A DNA stretch of 64,000 bases from Solen grandis (GCA_021229015.1 CM037787.1:33555874-33619873); one strand, 5' to 3'; positions 34,762 through 47,160 are shown, counted from the first letter of the stretch. The notes: a model not told the origin generated them from the letters alone. A program made the numbers and translations.

Positions 34762-35887
34762 CACAGGTTACCGGCGTGGGGACCCCGCCCCCTATGATAC
34801 AAAGTAACAATTAAAAACATATTTTATAACAAAATTTCACAATTCAAGAAAAAAAAATATTGATATCATAAAATAAGTAAAGGTATGTAAATCTCCGTTC
34901 AAAATCTATAGGAAAACTGACATGGTCGTATTCTGAGCTTCGTATCTGACACAATTTTCAGCCGATTTCAATCATGCCGGGCTTGTTCAACGCAGGAACA
35001 ATGGGCCTTTTCGTTGCCGAGTCGATTTTCTATCTTAGATAAACTACAAAGACAACACGAGTCACGAAACTCAATTGAAACTGTACTCGGACACGATGTG
35101 ACCGAAGCAATGCATATCACATCCAATGCTTTTTTCAACGGCAACTTCACAGAAATACAATATTTCCAACAAATACCCATATAAAACAATAAATTATGTA
35201 TTTATTTAGTTCTCACAAGTTATGCTTTTTTCCAGAAGTCGCTAGTATCGATGCATTCCGCCCTCATTCCACTGTTGCATTTTGTTTTTTCTGGCAGCTA
35301 CCATATTGAATTGGTTATCGGCTTCTGTGATAATTACAATATGACATTGGGGAACCAGCGATTATGGTAGCCGTCAGTCATAACAAAATGCAACAGTGGA
35401 ATGAGGGCGGAATGCATAACTTCTGGAAAAAAGCATAACTTGTGAGAATTAAATAAATACATAATTTATTGTTTTATATGAGTATTTGTTGGAAATATTG
35501 TATTTCTGTGAAGTTGCCGTTGAAAAAAGCATTGGATGTGATATGCATTGCTTCGGTCACATCGTGTCCGAGTACAGTTTCCATTGAGTTTCGTGACTCG
35601 TGTTGTCTTTGTAGTTTATCTAAGATAGAAAATCGACTCGGCAACGAAAAGGCCTATTGTTTCTAAGTTGGAACAAGCCCGGCATAATTGAAATCGGCTG
35701 AAAATTGTGTCAGATACGAAGCTCAGAATACGACCATGTCAGTTTTCCTATAGATTTTGAACGGAGAGTTACCTTTACTTATTTTATGATATCAATATTT
35801 TTTTTTTTGAATTGTGAAATTTTGTTATAAAATGTGTTTTTAATTGTTACTTTGTATCATTGGGGGGTCCCACGCCGGTAGCCTGTG
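34762..35887. mobile_element. Foldback element with 8-bp target duplication
   Basis: A 1126-bp inverted repeat: left arm 34762-35305 and right arm 35363-35887 around a 57-bp spacer. Ends are CACAGGTTACCGGCGTGGGG and its imperfect complement CCACGCCGGTAGCCTGTG. Flanking octamers TCCCAAGG at 34754-34761 and 35888-35895 are identical, as expected of a target-site duplication of hAT or another 8-bp superfamily. Each arm encodes nearly the same outward-reading ORF of 65-73 codons, which matches nothing I know and is probably incidental. No transposase. Confidence 0.85.
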
Positions 35888-36214
35888 TCCCAAGGCAGAC
35901 ATGTGCATGTCAGTGGCTAATCATCTTCAATCCTCTCCCCAAACCCCCCACAAATACACGGCGAAGTGACACACAGGTATTTCTGACACTCCCCACCCAC
36001 CCTGAAATCACGCTCTAAACGAGATCGCGTTCCGATAATAGCCGAATCAACTTACGCAATCGGCATAACCTCGGCTCGGTAGGGGAGCAATTAGTGCTCC
36101 AAAAGTTGATAAGCGGTATATTGGGGGCCTTGAGATCAAAGGCGGTAGATTTCTGGTGTTGGTTAGCTCGGTGTCGGTAGCTCCCGCTCAAAATCGGGAG
36201 AGTTCACAGGTCAA

Positions 36215-36373
36215 TTGGCTGCTGATGTCATTATTGTTGTTATATATATTAATAATATATATAACAACAATATTGACATCAGCAGCCAATTGTATAAACC
36301 TTGGTTAAAATAACCCTATGTTAACAGCTAACCCATGGTTATCTTTTAACCAAGGTTTATACAATTGGCTGCA
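36215..36373. repeat. Two overlapping palindromes sharing an arm
   Basis: Palindrome 1 is CAATTGGCTGCTGATGTCA... with its complement TGACATCAGCAGCCAATTG, around (TATA) sequence. The last arm word CAATTG also starts palindrome 2: CAATTGTATAAACCTTGGTT...AACCAAGGTTTATACAATTG. The word CAATTGGCTGC thus occurs three times in alternating orientation. Confidence 0.85.
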
Positions 36374-36374
36374 G

Positions 36375-36470
36375 GTTGAGAAATATATGTGTCCAGCCTG
36401 ACCAGGAAGCAAACCAGGGCCATTCACTTTCAGGGCAAATGCTCTACTGAATGAGCTGGACAGGTCACTT
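36375..36470 (-). repeat. tRNA-like SINE head
   Basis: The complement carries GTCCAGCTCATTCAGTAGAGCATTTGCCC, an A-box-like region typical of 'GCTCAGTNGGTAGAGC' tRNA heads, with CTGGTTTGCTTCCTGG further on. Minus-strand copy with a decayed B box. Confidence 0.5.
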
Positions 36471-36631
36471 ACACTTATTCCTCAATGCTTATAGGGCCAC
36501 TTATAGGCCATTTGAATAACAATAATTGTAATTTTTATATACATATTATTAAAATGATAAATTGTCATTTTTTTTTTTTTACTTTTCATATGATGCAAAA
36601 GTAGAACATAAATGAATTATAATTTTAATAT

Positions 36632-36842
36632 GGGACCTCCGTGGCCAAGACACTCACTGCATGGGTTCGAATCCCGGTAGGGTCATTCGGATTTTCATGT
36701 GAGGAAGCCTTCCAGCTGGCTTGCAGTAGGTTGGTGGTTCTACCCAGATGCCTCAGTGCATTAGGGGTCTTCCTCCACCTGTAATTAGCCGGACTTCGCT
36801 ATATGATGGAAATACTGTCACAGCTGGACGTTTAATTAAAAA
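36632..36842 (+). repeat. tRNA-derived SINE (family D)
   Basis: GGGACCTCCGTGGCCAAGACAC...GGTTCGAATCCCGGTAGGG head, GGAAGCCTTCCAGCTGGCTT, GGTCTTCCTCCACCTGTAAT, CTTCGCTATATGATGGAAAT, then an A-rich tail. B box GGTTCGAATCCC is intact. Confidence 0.85.
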
Positions 36843-36894
36843 AATAATCAATCTATTTATAATGGTTTGTTAAAAATTAATGGTTTCTGTGGTT

Positions 36895-37130
36895 TAAGGG
36901 TTACAACTGCTGAGATTCAATCACATAACTTCTTTCAATTGTGTGTTCGATTCCTCAGTGTCACTTTCTTCATCTTAGTAAGCCATCCAGCTCGCTTGTG
37001 TTAGGTTGGTGGTTCTGCCCGGCTGCCTATGTGTACTCATTACTCATCCACGTTATTAGCTGGACATTGATCACTATATATAACTGAAATACTCAGTCGC
37101 AGTGACAGTTAACTCCAGTCAACACAGTAA
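36895..37130 (+). repeat. tRNA-derived SINE (family D), diverged
   Basis: Same order of words as the copy just upstream, more diverged: TTCGATTCCTCAGTGTC, AAGCCATCCAGCTCGCTTGT, GGTTGGTGGTTCTGCCC, TTATTAGCTGGACATTGATC, ACTGAAATACTCAGTCGCAG. Confidence 0.75.
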
Positions 37131-37224
37131 TTAATATAACTTTCGATTTGTTTAAACAAATTCCTCTGACTTTGGTTACCAAAAAAGACTGCAATATAAT
37201 GAAAATAAAATAAGCACCGGAAAA

Positions 37225-37425
37225 TTCTAAGTGTGCCTACTGTTGGTGCATGGCTCAAACCAAGGACTCCTGCCGTCCTGGAGTTTCAATAATAAATATA
37301 ACACTATTAGGACAGATATTCCTTTTCATACACACTACACTTCTCCCAAACCCACAACTGACGGAACACGCCACCATGCTACTCTACCGACTGAGCTAAC
37401 TGGACAGATTTTTCTACCTACACAA
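37225..37425 (-). repeat. tRNA-like SINE copy
   Basis: The right end complements to CTGTCCAGTTAGCTCAGTCGGTAGAGTAGC, a clear tRNA-like A-box region. The left end ACTGTTGGTGCATGGCTCAAACCAAGG may be the B-box side, spread by an insertion. Confidence 0.5.
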
Positions 37426-37427
37426 AC

Positions 37428-38656
37428 AATAACAAGAGCCCGAGGGCTCTAATCCGCTCACCTGAGTAAAGATAAAATGTCCCACCATAAAGTTACAAAT
37501 GATAGGTTAAAGATCAAGGTAACAATGCTGCATGCCAAATATCAAAGCTTCCAGCCATATGATTTCAGAGAAGAAAATTTTCTAGATTTTTTCCTTTATT
37601 AGCCTATGTTGAAGAAAGAAACCCCCTGGGCGGGGCCAATTTTGACCCCAGGTCCATGATTTGAACAAACTTGGTAGAGATCATTAGACAATGCTACATG
37701 CCAAATATCAAAGCTCCCGGCCATAAGGTTCAAGAGAAGAAAATTTTTCTAGATATATTCCTATATTAGCCTATGTTAAAGAAAGTGACCCCAGGGCGGG
37801 GCCAATTTTGACCCCAGGGCCATAATTTGAACAAACTTGGTAGAGATCCACTTGACAATGCTACATGCCAAATATCTAAGCTCTAGGCCAAATGGTTCCA
37901 GAGAAGAAGATTTTTCTTGATTTGTTCCAATATTAGCCTATGTTAAAGAAAGTGACCCCCAGGGCGGGGCCAATTTTGACCCCAGGGCCATGATTTGAAC
38001 AATCTTGGTAGGAATCCACAAGACAATGCCTCATGCCAAATATCTTAGCTCTAGGCCATACAGTTTCGGAGAAGAAGATTTTTCTAAGTTTTCCCTATAT
38101 AAGCCTTTGTAAATAAAGTGACCCCCAGGGCGGGGCCAATTTTGACCCCAGGGCCATGATTTGAACAATCTTGGTAGAAATCCACTAGACAATGCTACAT
38201 GCCAAATATCTTAGCTCTAGGCCATACGGTTTCGGAGAAGAAGATTTTTCTAAGTTTTCCCTATATAAGCCTATGTAAATAAAGTGACCCCCGGGGCGGG
38301 GCCAATTTTGACCCCAGGGCCATGATTTGAACAAACTTGGTAGAGATCCACTAGATGATGCTACATACCAAATATCAAAGCTCTGTGCCTTTTGGTTTCA
38401 GAGAAGAAGATTTTTAAAGATTGCAATTTTTTTTGTCTATTTTTAGCTCCTGTGACCTAGTTATTCAACAGACTGGAACCATTTGAACAAACTTGAAAGA
38501 GGGTCACCCAAGGGTCATTTGTGTAAAGTTTTATTGAAATCTGCCCAGTAGTTTAGGAGGAGAAGTCGTTTGAATTAAAAAGTTGACGACGCACGACGGA
38601 CGCCGGACCATCACAATAGCTCACCATGAGCACGTTGTGCTCAGGGGAGCTAAAAA
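37428..38656 (+). repeat. Tandem-repeat element, ~167-bp units, terminal hairpin
   Basis: Head ACAAGAGCCCGAGGGCTCTAATCCGCTCACCTGAG. Units are anchored by GGGCGGGGCCAATTTTGACC at 37628, 37794, 37962, 38128 and 38294 (period 166-168), plus a leading and a trailing partial unit. Then GACGACGCACGACGGACGCC and the end AGCTCACCATGAGCACGTTGTGCTCAGGGGAGCTAAAAAT with a stem-loop. No coding capacity. Confidence 0.9.
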
Positions 38657-38719
38657 TCAAAATGAAATAAAAGTTTTAAATTTGTAATCAGGTGAGATAA
38701 ATTATGTGTAACCAGTAAT

Positions 38720-39190
38720 TTCCTGTACCCTTGCTTACATGCATGGCCAGTGCTCTATGAATTGAGCAATTGGACCATGTACACAAATCTCTAATAAGGG
38801 ATACTTATAGACTGTTACATAATCCACAACCAATTTAGAATAACATGTAATCCCTGCATTCACAGGAAAAAGAACAAACTATAATCCAAAGAGCAGTAAT
38901 ATTCTGAAAAATAGGAAATGTAACAGCCCCACATTGTTACCAATCTAGAAAAATGTGCAAACAGACCAGGCCCTGTGTTCCTAAACATTAAAATGGTACT
39001 TAAACTTGTATGATTTTCATACTTATACTCAAACTATGCCCATTAGTTTCGATATGGATTTAAGTGTTACTCAAATTAAAGCCAGAGATTTCGAGAACAC
39101 GGGGCCAGGACTCTAACTCGAGAGCCCTCACTTACATGGCAAGTTCTCTACCAATGCATCTACATAACCACTTAAACCTTTCAACTTTAG
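38720..39190 (-). repeat. Remains of tRNA-like SINE heads
   Basis: Two minus-strand A-box-like stretches, TGGTCCAATTGCTCAATTCATAGAGC (complement of about 38750-38780) and GTAGATGCATTGGTAGAGAAC (complement of about 39143-39165). Only the tRNA-like parts are recognisable. Confidence 0.4.
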
Positions 39191-41529
39191 GGCTACAAGT
39201 TAAGCTGTTACATTTCATAATGATTGAAGAAAATTTCTTGCAGCTTTAACAATTCACTTGCACTCAGGCACAGATAAATATGCATGTTGTCATTTAATTT
39301 TGTTGAAAAACATTACATCCTGGAAACTCTAAAAAAACATCATGGCTCACTTGAACTCAAACTTAAAGAGCCTCTGGTACACTCTCATTCCAATTTTTCA
39401 TCCATTTAAATTGAATTAATTAACCTACTTGAACTTAATTAAATTAAATAACCACAAATATTATAAGTATATTCAAGTCAAACACAAACAATAAAGCCAT
39501 TGGCTGTTATGCATATATTTTTTTTATTTATTCAACTGATGTATTATAAAGGTAGCTATCCTAACCAAACTGGGCATACATCATAATTATAATTATAATA
39601 TTCTGTTTCTTATTATGCGTCATTATTATGCTATTTAGTTCTAGTTGTTCCATTTTGAAAATATTTAATATCTCTGGTATAACTGAGGTGTAATTCTTCA
39701 TTTTTTCTTAAAATTCCTTCTTAAAAATCCAAACCCTTATTTAAGAACACTTTTTTCAAGTTTTAGGGAAATCATCCTGGTAAAATTTAGATTCATAATA
39801 ACTGAAAATGATCCTTATAAATCATATAATTACACAGTTGAATCATTTTAGCGGCCACCTGTATTAAGCGGTCAACCTATATACAGTGGTCAGTTTTAAT
39901 ATTACCAAACTAGCATTTTGTTTTGTTTAACCTTCATTGACGCAGCCACCTCTGATAAGTAGTCTCTTTCTCGTATTCTCTTGAATGACCACTTAAAGGC
40001 ATCTCAAAACCCTTATATAAGTGACCCCCCCCCCCATTTATTCACCCACCCAGCATGTGTGGGCATCTGTTTTCTGATAAGCCAGGCTGCCACAGTCTGT
40101 CACGATGTGTCTGTCACACAGGTATTGTTCAAGATCCAAGTGTATGTATGCTATATTTGGGGGTTGAACATAGTCATTCACAGTTTGTAAAGGAAATAGT
40201 TGTGGATATACCAATTATGCAATCCTAAATACCAGAAATTATTCTATCAGTTCTTTTTTAATTAAATATAAATCTTTATTTTGTTTTCTTTCTTACTTTG
40301 TGGGATGATTTTGTTATTTCTTATACATTTTGTTATTTCTTTCTTTCATTCTTTTAGTTCTCATATATATTTTAATTTATATTTTATTTTGATTTGTAAA
40401 ATTTATCATAAAAAGCGACATTAAGTTTGGAAATAAATTATGTATTACTAAATACTTTCATTCTTTGTCTACACTAGTAGCAATAGTAAATAACCACAAC
40501 TGTGCATGTAATTCTGCCATTTCCCTAGACTGTTAGGACCTGTGGCCTGGATGCAGTTTATTCAATAAGAGAAATTCTGTTGAATAAAATGTAACAAAAC
40601 GTTTCTAACAAAAGCGATTTAAAAAGTCATTCATTGCCAGAATAATGTCCTTCAGACTCATTTTAAGTCATTTACTTGTATCTCTTTCATGTATTTTCAA
40701 AATCAAATATTTAACTATGAAATAAATACATAATCATGCAGTTACAAAATTGACACCTAGTAATTAATGCAATAAAGAATATGTAAGGGATCATACAGTA
40801 AACAATGTCTGGTCACAGCAGGTGGGGGCCTGGCTCAGTGGGATACCACATTCCTTTCGAGATGCCTTTAAGACAGGTTTGACAGTATGTTAAGACATAA
40901 CTTATTGAAATGTTCACATAATCAGCTGAACTGAAACCAGTTCCTTTGGCTGAGTGCATGGTTGGAGCTGTTCCAGCCAATCCAAGGTTATAAAAGATTA
41001 TTAACTCATTAATTAACAATAATGTTCTTTGGTTTTGTTTAAAACTGGTAGACCCACTGTTAGGGTAATATAATGATCAATAACTGAGGTCTTATTATAC
41101 CACATATCTTGTGTGATATCACAGTGATGCAGAACTATATACCTGCCTAATGTAAACAAAGAGCCAAGATTACCAACATAATGCCAGTGTAAATCCAAGT
41201 AAACAAATAGACAAACAATTAGATCACAGGTGACATTGAAATGACTCTGGATGGACAATTTGTGCATTGTGCAAATTTTGAATCTAACTAGCAATGGCAA
41301 ATTGACAGGGGGACAGAGAACTCCAGAAGTAAATGCCTCAATGTATTGAGGCTTTGGGTTCTTACTCTATTTCTCAGATTGAGACCACAGCCCTGAGAAG
41401 GGGGAGATGAGTCTTGAGATTGTTCATCATCTATTTTAATAAGATCAAATTTGTTTATTTGTTTCACTATCAAAGCAAGAATGAACTGAAGGCTGGGCAG
41501 CTTCTTATTTTTTATTTTTCATTCTGAAA
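39191..41529. other. No gene or clear repeat
   Basis: AT-rich. A C run at 40026-40035. ORFs up to 95 codons (41013-41300) have no recognisable domain. Confidence 0.5.
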
Positions 41530-41534
41530 TGATT

Positions 41535-41665
41535 GGTGTAGCTGTAGCTCAGTTGGTACTGAGCATTTGCCCTTTATGTAAAAGGTCTGAGGTCTTGTTG
41601 TTGAGACACAAACTCAAACACATGTAGCAAACTTATTGCTCCAAATCAGGCTGCACATTTTTCTG
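41535..41665 (+). repeat. tRNA-like SINE (family E)
   Basis: GGTGTAGCTGTAGCTCAGTTGGTACTGAGCATTTGCCC is a tRNA-like A-box half; the B-box half is decayed. AGGCTGCACATTTTTCTGAC, the family's post-head word, follows at 41649. 41666-41980 is featureless. Confidence 0.6.
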
Positions 41666-41994
41666 ACCCTGTAACATGCAAAATATTTTTTAAAAACCTT
41701 CAAGTCCTAACACTGATTAGAACTGTCAGCAAAATGACCAAAGTCATTGCAAATCTTAATTCTGTGAACTCATTACAACTTTTTACAGTAACAGTTTTCA
41801 TATTTTAAGTACAATGTGCATATCCTTTAAGAACTGAAACAAAAGAATAGAAATAAAACTCCATAAATATACCAAACCATTTCAGCCTTTAATTATTCTA
41901 TGTTCCAATGTTGATGATAATTCCAATTTTTAAATAAAACTCCTACTCTACAGATTGTTTTCTCTCAATATGACATCATGTGAGTACTCATCAT

Positions 41995-42505
41995 AAGAGA
42001 GGGAGAGAGAGAGAGAGAGAGAGAATTTACTCATTAAGAGAGGGACAGAGAGAGAGAAAGGGGGTGGGGGGAGAGTTTACTCAAGACAGAGATAGAAGGG
42101 ATGGGGGGGGGGAGTTTACTCATGACAGGGAGAGAGAAGGGAGTGGAGAGAGTTTACTCATGACAGAGAGAGTGAAAGGGGGTAGAGAGTTTACTCATGA
42201 CAGAGAGAGAGAAGGGGGGAGAGAGTTTACTCATGACAGAGAGAGAGAAGGGGGGAGAGAGTTTACTCATGACAGAGAAAGAGAAGGGTGGGGGAGTTTA
42301 CTCAAGACAGAGAAAAGGGGGGAGAGAGTTTACTCATGACAGAGAGAAGGGGTTTGGGGAGGGACTCATGACAGAGAGAAGGGGGGGGGAGTTTTACTTG
42401 TGACAGAGAGAGAAAAATAATTTATTCATTAAAAGAGATAATTTCCATTTCTCATGAGAGAGAGAATGGGGGTGGGTGGGTTACTCATGAGAGAGGGAAA
42501 GAGAA
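41995..42505 (+). repeat. GA-rich minisatellite
   Basis: Units of about 25-50 bases of the form GAGTTTACTCATGACAGAGA plus (GAGA)n and a G run, ten or more copies. It creates a spurious Arg/Glu-rich ORF. 42506-43250 shows no feature except a C run near 43123-43133. Confidence 0.9.
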
Positions 42506-43257
42506 TTTATTCAATTAAACATTAATTGGTAAATACCTGAACTCACTGAGGAGTAGCAAACATAAAACCTGATCAACCTCCTTTAATAGACTTTTAGACT
42601 AATCTGATTTAATACCTGTTGTTCAGATCATTTCCATGTATGATTAAGACTAGTGGTAAGATCAGGAGTTTGAATCTGTAGTGTTGCACAGTTTTATGTT
42701 GATATGATGGTTTCTTGAAAATAAATGTGACTGACAGTTTATCTAAGATAACATCATTCAATGACTGCATGCATAAATCAAGTTACTTAGTAGATGTGTA
42801 AATTCAGGATCTCTTTATATAAAGTTAAAATAACTTAGTACTGAACTTAGGAGATTTCACATAACCAATGAGATTAACTAAATAAATTAATCAATACAGT
42901 TCTAGTTACAATAGCAGTATCTTAAAATACATGCACATATATGATTGTATGTCCCAAAGTAACTTCAAAGTGACTTTACAATTAGAATCAAGGTGTTATG
43001 CAGACAATAGCAGTATTTTGCCATAAGAAAACTATCAAATTAATACAAAATGCACATCATGATAATATTAACAGAACTAAGTTTTCATTAACATTCATTT
43101 GAATTGTGTATGCTTTCCACACCCCCCCCCCCCCACACACACACAAAAGTTAAAATTCACTACCTTTGGATCTGAAGTCATGTATACATACTATAATGAT
43201 TCAGTAAATTCAGATATTCTGTTGCTTGCTGCAACACAGATGGATCTCATTCTTTTA

Positions 43258-43562
43258 ACTGTTTGTTGGGTTTAACATCCAACCAACAGTATTTCAGTCA
43301 TTTTGAGACTATGTCTACTTGAGACAGATAAAGTGCTGCTACACTGCAGTATAACACTGTAGACATTAAGAATGTTACCACACTTAGTCACATTACCCTG
43401 ACACAAGGTTAACCAGTTCTGGAACTATCCTTTATATGCTGAGCGCCAAGGAAGAGAGCTTACCAGTACCAATTTTTATGACTTTGGTATGTCGCAGCCA
43501 GGAATCAAACCGACAACCTAGCTCCCACTCCCAAGGCAGATTCTCTAACCACTCTTCCACTG
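43258..43562 (-). repeat. tRNA-derived SINE (family A), full length
   Basis: The complement begins CCAGTGGAAGAGTGGTTAGAGAATC (A box) with B box GGTTTGATTCCTGG, then GTGGTAACATTCTTAATGTC, CTCAAGTAGACATAGTCTCA, TGACTGAAATACTG and the tail AACCCAACAAAC. The most complete copy of this family in the window. Confidence 0.85.
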
Positions 43563-43885
43563 GAAACATTCATTCTTTTGACTATTTATTCTACACTGAA
43601 TGCAGTCTGAAACAAAAAAGGGTCAACAAAAGGTTAAATTAATATCAAATATCTATCCTCCATCATTAAAGAAGTATTCAGTCCAACATTTATCTCTGCC
43701 CAGGGTCTCCATATATACAGATAGTATACAGATCGAGAGACCCTGCTCTGCCTAATACTTCAACAAGGCAAAGCATTCCTCATGCTTATTGTGTGATTTC
43801 AATGTCTAAGAAATGCCTCAATCCATCCAACATTTCCTAGAAAGACACATCTCTGCTCTATGGGTCTTTTCTATGTTTCGCCCAC

Positions 43886-44112
43886 GGGTGCCTGGATAGC
43901 GTAGTGGTAACGCTCTTCACTTCTCACCAATGCGTCCCTGGTTCGATTCCTGGTCAGGTACGTGAGAGGGTACACTAAGTATGCAATGGTCGCTCGTCCA
44001 GGCACGTAAATTTTCCTCACAATTATGACCACATACACCACCATCAAAGCCATCTCGAGTGATTGATATAAGTTGTGAGAACTTGTTTCGTAATCCATAT
44101 AAAATAAATAAT
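43886..44112 (+). repeat. tRNA-derived SINE (family F)
   Basis: Head GGGTGCCTGGATAGCGTAGTGGTAACGCTC...GGTTCGATTCCTGGTCAGG with good A and B boxes, a ~130-bp body containing TGCCTGGACGAGCGACC in complement, and an A-rich AAATAAATAATGG tail. Not a functional tRNA: arms do not pair fully and a body follows. 44113-44689 shows no feature. Confidence 0.75.
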
Positions 44113-44689
44113 GGTTAACTTTTTTCTCCCTTACATAGAACTTTCATTTCTGTCAGTCAGAATTCTGTTTAGCCATTGTGCTCATAATGTTATAGGTTTT
44201 AAGCTTTCAGAGTGGGTTACATTCTCTACTAACTGATCTTCTGGATGACTTGCACAAATCTCTCAGTAATAAGGGTTAATTGGGGGACAATCAAAATCCC
44301 CTTGGTCAAAATGTGGTAGTGTATTCCATTTATTGTTTACTCTGCAATAAATACTAACTGAAATGAAAAGAAAATGTAACAATAAGTACATTGTTATCAT
44401 CAAGTCATTTTATTTTATTATCATTTTTTAAATTATTACATATGATACAACTCAATAAAATTACATTCACATTCTGCGTAACAGGGTTGATTATCAGCAA
44501 GTTCTATACATACAACATTAAAAAAAAATAAAAAAAAATGCTAGATCAAACTCACTAATAGCTAGCATTTTGCACTCCAGATGAATCTTCCCTTCTCATC
44601 TCCAAAGATAAATATTGAGATCGAGTAATAGTAAACAAATGACAAATGTACACTTTAAAACCTAATCAGATAGTTAAATTCAGTTTTAA

Positions 44690-46432
44690 CAAGAGTGCCA
44701 GTGATGCCACAATATACGCCGCCACAAAATATAAAGACCAAGAGGGGTCTTTTTATTATTGCTTTTAACATTTCTGTAAACATAAGCTCATAATGAAGTC
44801 TGTAAGACCAATTAATTTAGCTGAACAGAGATAGAACCCTAAAAATACTTCCAATATGACAGTAGGTCAAATAGCAGTATCAATATGAATCCTTTTTTCT
44901 TTCTCGCATAACTCTTGCAAAAATTCACTGTACCAGAAAATCCTAGCTTTATGCACTTTTACCTGTTTAGAAACTGAGTTGTGTTTTTAAGAGACCATGT
45001 TTGGAAAGGAATAACTATTGCAAATATTGATGAACATCAAAATCCCTGCTTTGTGCATATCTACCCAGTATAGTAATGAAATTGCCCAAGTTTTGAAAAG
45101 ATTAGGTCAGAAACATACAAGACATTGCATTCACAAAGCTGAAATATTAATCAACTATAGAGACTAAGTTTCAAGGGACACAAATCTTGCAAAAATTAAT
45201 GAACCGGAAAATTGCCACTTCATGCACATCTACCCATTATAGTAATGACATTGACCAAGTTTTAAAAAGATTCATTTAGAAATGTAGGAGGAGTTGCGTT
45301 CACAAGGCTGCAATATCACTCAGCTACAGAGACTAAGTTTCAAGGGACACAAATCTTGAAAATAAAAATCAATATGGACCCAGAGTATAATCGCCAACTT
45401 ATCATGCACAATTCTAACCCTTAATAAGTTTATTGAACATTGACCAAGTTTTGAAAAGATTCATTTAGAAATGTAGGAAGAGTTGCGTTCACAAGGCTGC
45501 AATATCAATCAGCTACAGAGACTAAGTTTCAAGGGACACAAATCTTGTAAAAAATCAATGGACCGGAAAATCGCCACTTCATGCACATCAACCCATTATA
45601 GTAATGACATTGACCAAGTTTTGAAAGGATTCATTCAGAAATGTAGGAGGAGTTGCGTTCACAAAGCTGCAATATCAATCAGCTACAGAGACTAAGTTTC
45701 AAGGGACACAAATCTTGTAAAAAATCAATGGACCGGAAAATCGCCACTTAATGCACATCTACCCATTATAGTAATGATATTGACCAAGTTTTGAAAAGAT
45801 TCATTTAGAAATGTAGGAGGAGTTGCGTTCACAAGGCTGCAATATCAATCAGCTACAGAGACTAAGTTTCAAGGGACACACATCTTGTAAAAATCAATGG
45901 ACCGGAAAATCGCCACTTCATGCACATCAACCCATTATAGTAATGACATTGACCAAGTTTTGAAAAGATTCATTCAGAAATGTAGGAGGAGTTGCGTTCA
46001 CAAAGCTGCAATATCAATCAGCTACAGAGACTAAGTTTCAAGGGACACAAATCTTGTAAAAAATCAATGGACCGGAAAATCGCCACTTCATGCACATCTA
46101 CCCATTATAGTAATGACATTGACCAAGTTTTGAAAAGATTCATTCAGAAATGTAGGAGGAGTTGCGTTCACAAGGCTGCAATATCAATCAGCTACAGAGA
46201 CTAAGTTTCAAGGGACACAAATCTTGTAAAAATCAATGGACCGGAAAATCGCCACTTCATGCACATCTACCCATTATAGTAATGACATTGACCAAGTTTT
46301 GAAAAGATTCATTCAGAAACGTAGGAGGAGTTGCGTTCACAAGATATGGACGTACGGACGTACAGACGTACGGACGGACAGACGGAGAAGATGACGCCAA
46401 TATACGACCGCCTCCGGCGGCGTATAAAAATT
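44690..46432 (+). repeat. Tandem-repeat element, 170-bp units, terminal hairpin
   Basis: Head AACAAGAGTGCCAGTGATGCCACAATATACGCC. Diverged units come first, then near-identical ones anchored by GTTGCGTTCACAA at 45293, 45482, 45652, 45822, 45991, 46161 and 46330 (spacing 189, then 169-170). Then ACGGACGTACAGACGTACGG, a CCGCC-TCC-GGCGG hairpin and the end GCGTATAAAAATTA. Several units produce the same spurious 70-codon ORF. Confidence 0.9.
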
Positions 46433-47160
46433 AAAATGAAAGAATAGTTCATAAAAATTCTAAGATTTGAAAAACAGTGCTTGTAGGTAGGATCTACTGA
46501 TAGACAATATTAAGTTTTTGAAAAAGTTCAAAGAGGGAATTTCGAAACTTTTAAGAAGTAGTTTAAAATGTTTATATTCTACAAAACTTATAATACTGCA
46601 ACAAAATGAGTAATTTTGGTCTCTCAATATGCATGTGCGCTAGTATCAGCTGCTTATCTACGTGGTAATTTTGTTTGTTGCAAATGTGTGTAGGTAGTGC
46701 TTATCACGTGTCATTTGCCTGCAGCATGTGGGGTTTACATAAAACCCTACGGAGCGAGTAGATGTGTAAAACAAAAATAGGTCCGCCCACAGAGCCGAGC
46801 AGGCAGACGGACCCTAAAATAAGCAACATTATCAGTCAGTCAGATGTGTAAACCAGTCTGCCTCTGGCAGCTGACCCAAACGGTCCTTTTCAGGACCCCT
46901 CCCCCCCTTCACCTTTGTCACAGGGGATGGCAACATCTAGGCTGAATAAGCCAAGTTTGTCATTCCCACTCCGGCTTCAAAATTCTTGATTTTATTAAGT
47001 ACTTACACCTCACATCTTTGAGGCTTTTCGAAATTCGACCTATTTCGGCATACAAATTCATCTTTAAGGAGTTTGGGTCACACTCCAGGGTCCGAACCAT
47101 AAAACAGTTAATACTGTAGACGGACCCTCATTAAGCATCTTATAAACAAATAGATGTGTA

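Noticed and set aside
34968..35666. Matching 73- and 65-codon ORFs on opposite strands
   Set aside because: They are the two arms of the foldback element; no known domain and no independent sign of coding.
37628..38310. CRISPR-like regular spacing of a conserved 20-base word
   Set aside because: The spacers are themselves similar repeats of one 167-bp unit in a eukaryotic mobile element; no array of unique spacers.
41980..42403. 119- and 68-codon Arg/Glu/Gly-rich ORFs
   Set aside because: They are direct translations of the GA-rich minisatellite; repeats in the protein equal repeats in the DNA.
43886..43965. Possible functional tRNA gene
   Set aside because: A and B boxes are present but the arms do not pair as a tRNA, and a SINE body with an A-rich tail follows.
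45483..46204. Two nearly identical 70-codon ORFs (MRSQ.CNINQLQRLS)
   Set aside because: They arise from the 170-bp tandem units; the frame is kept only where unit length allows.
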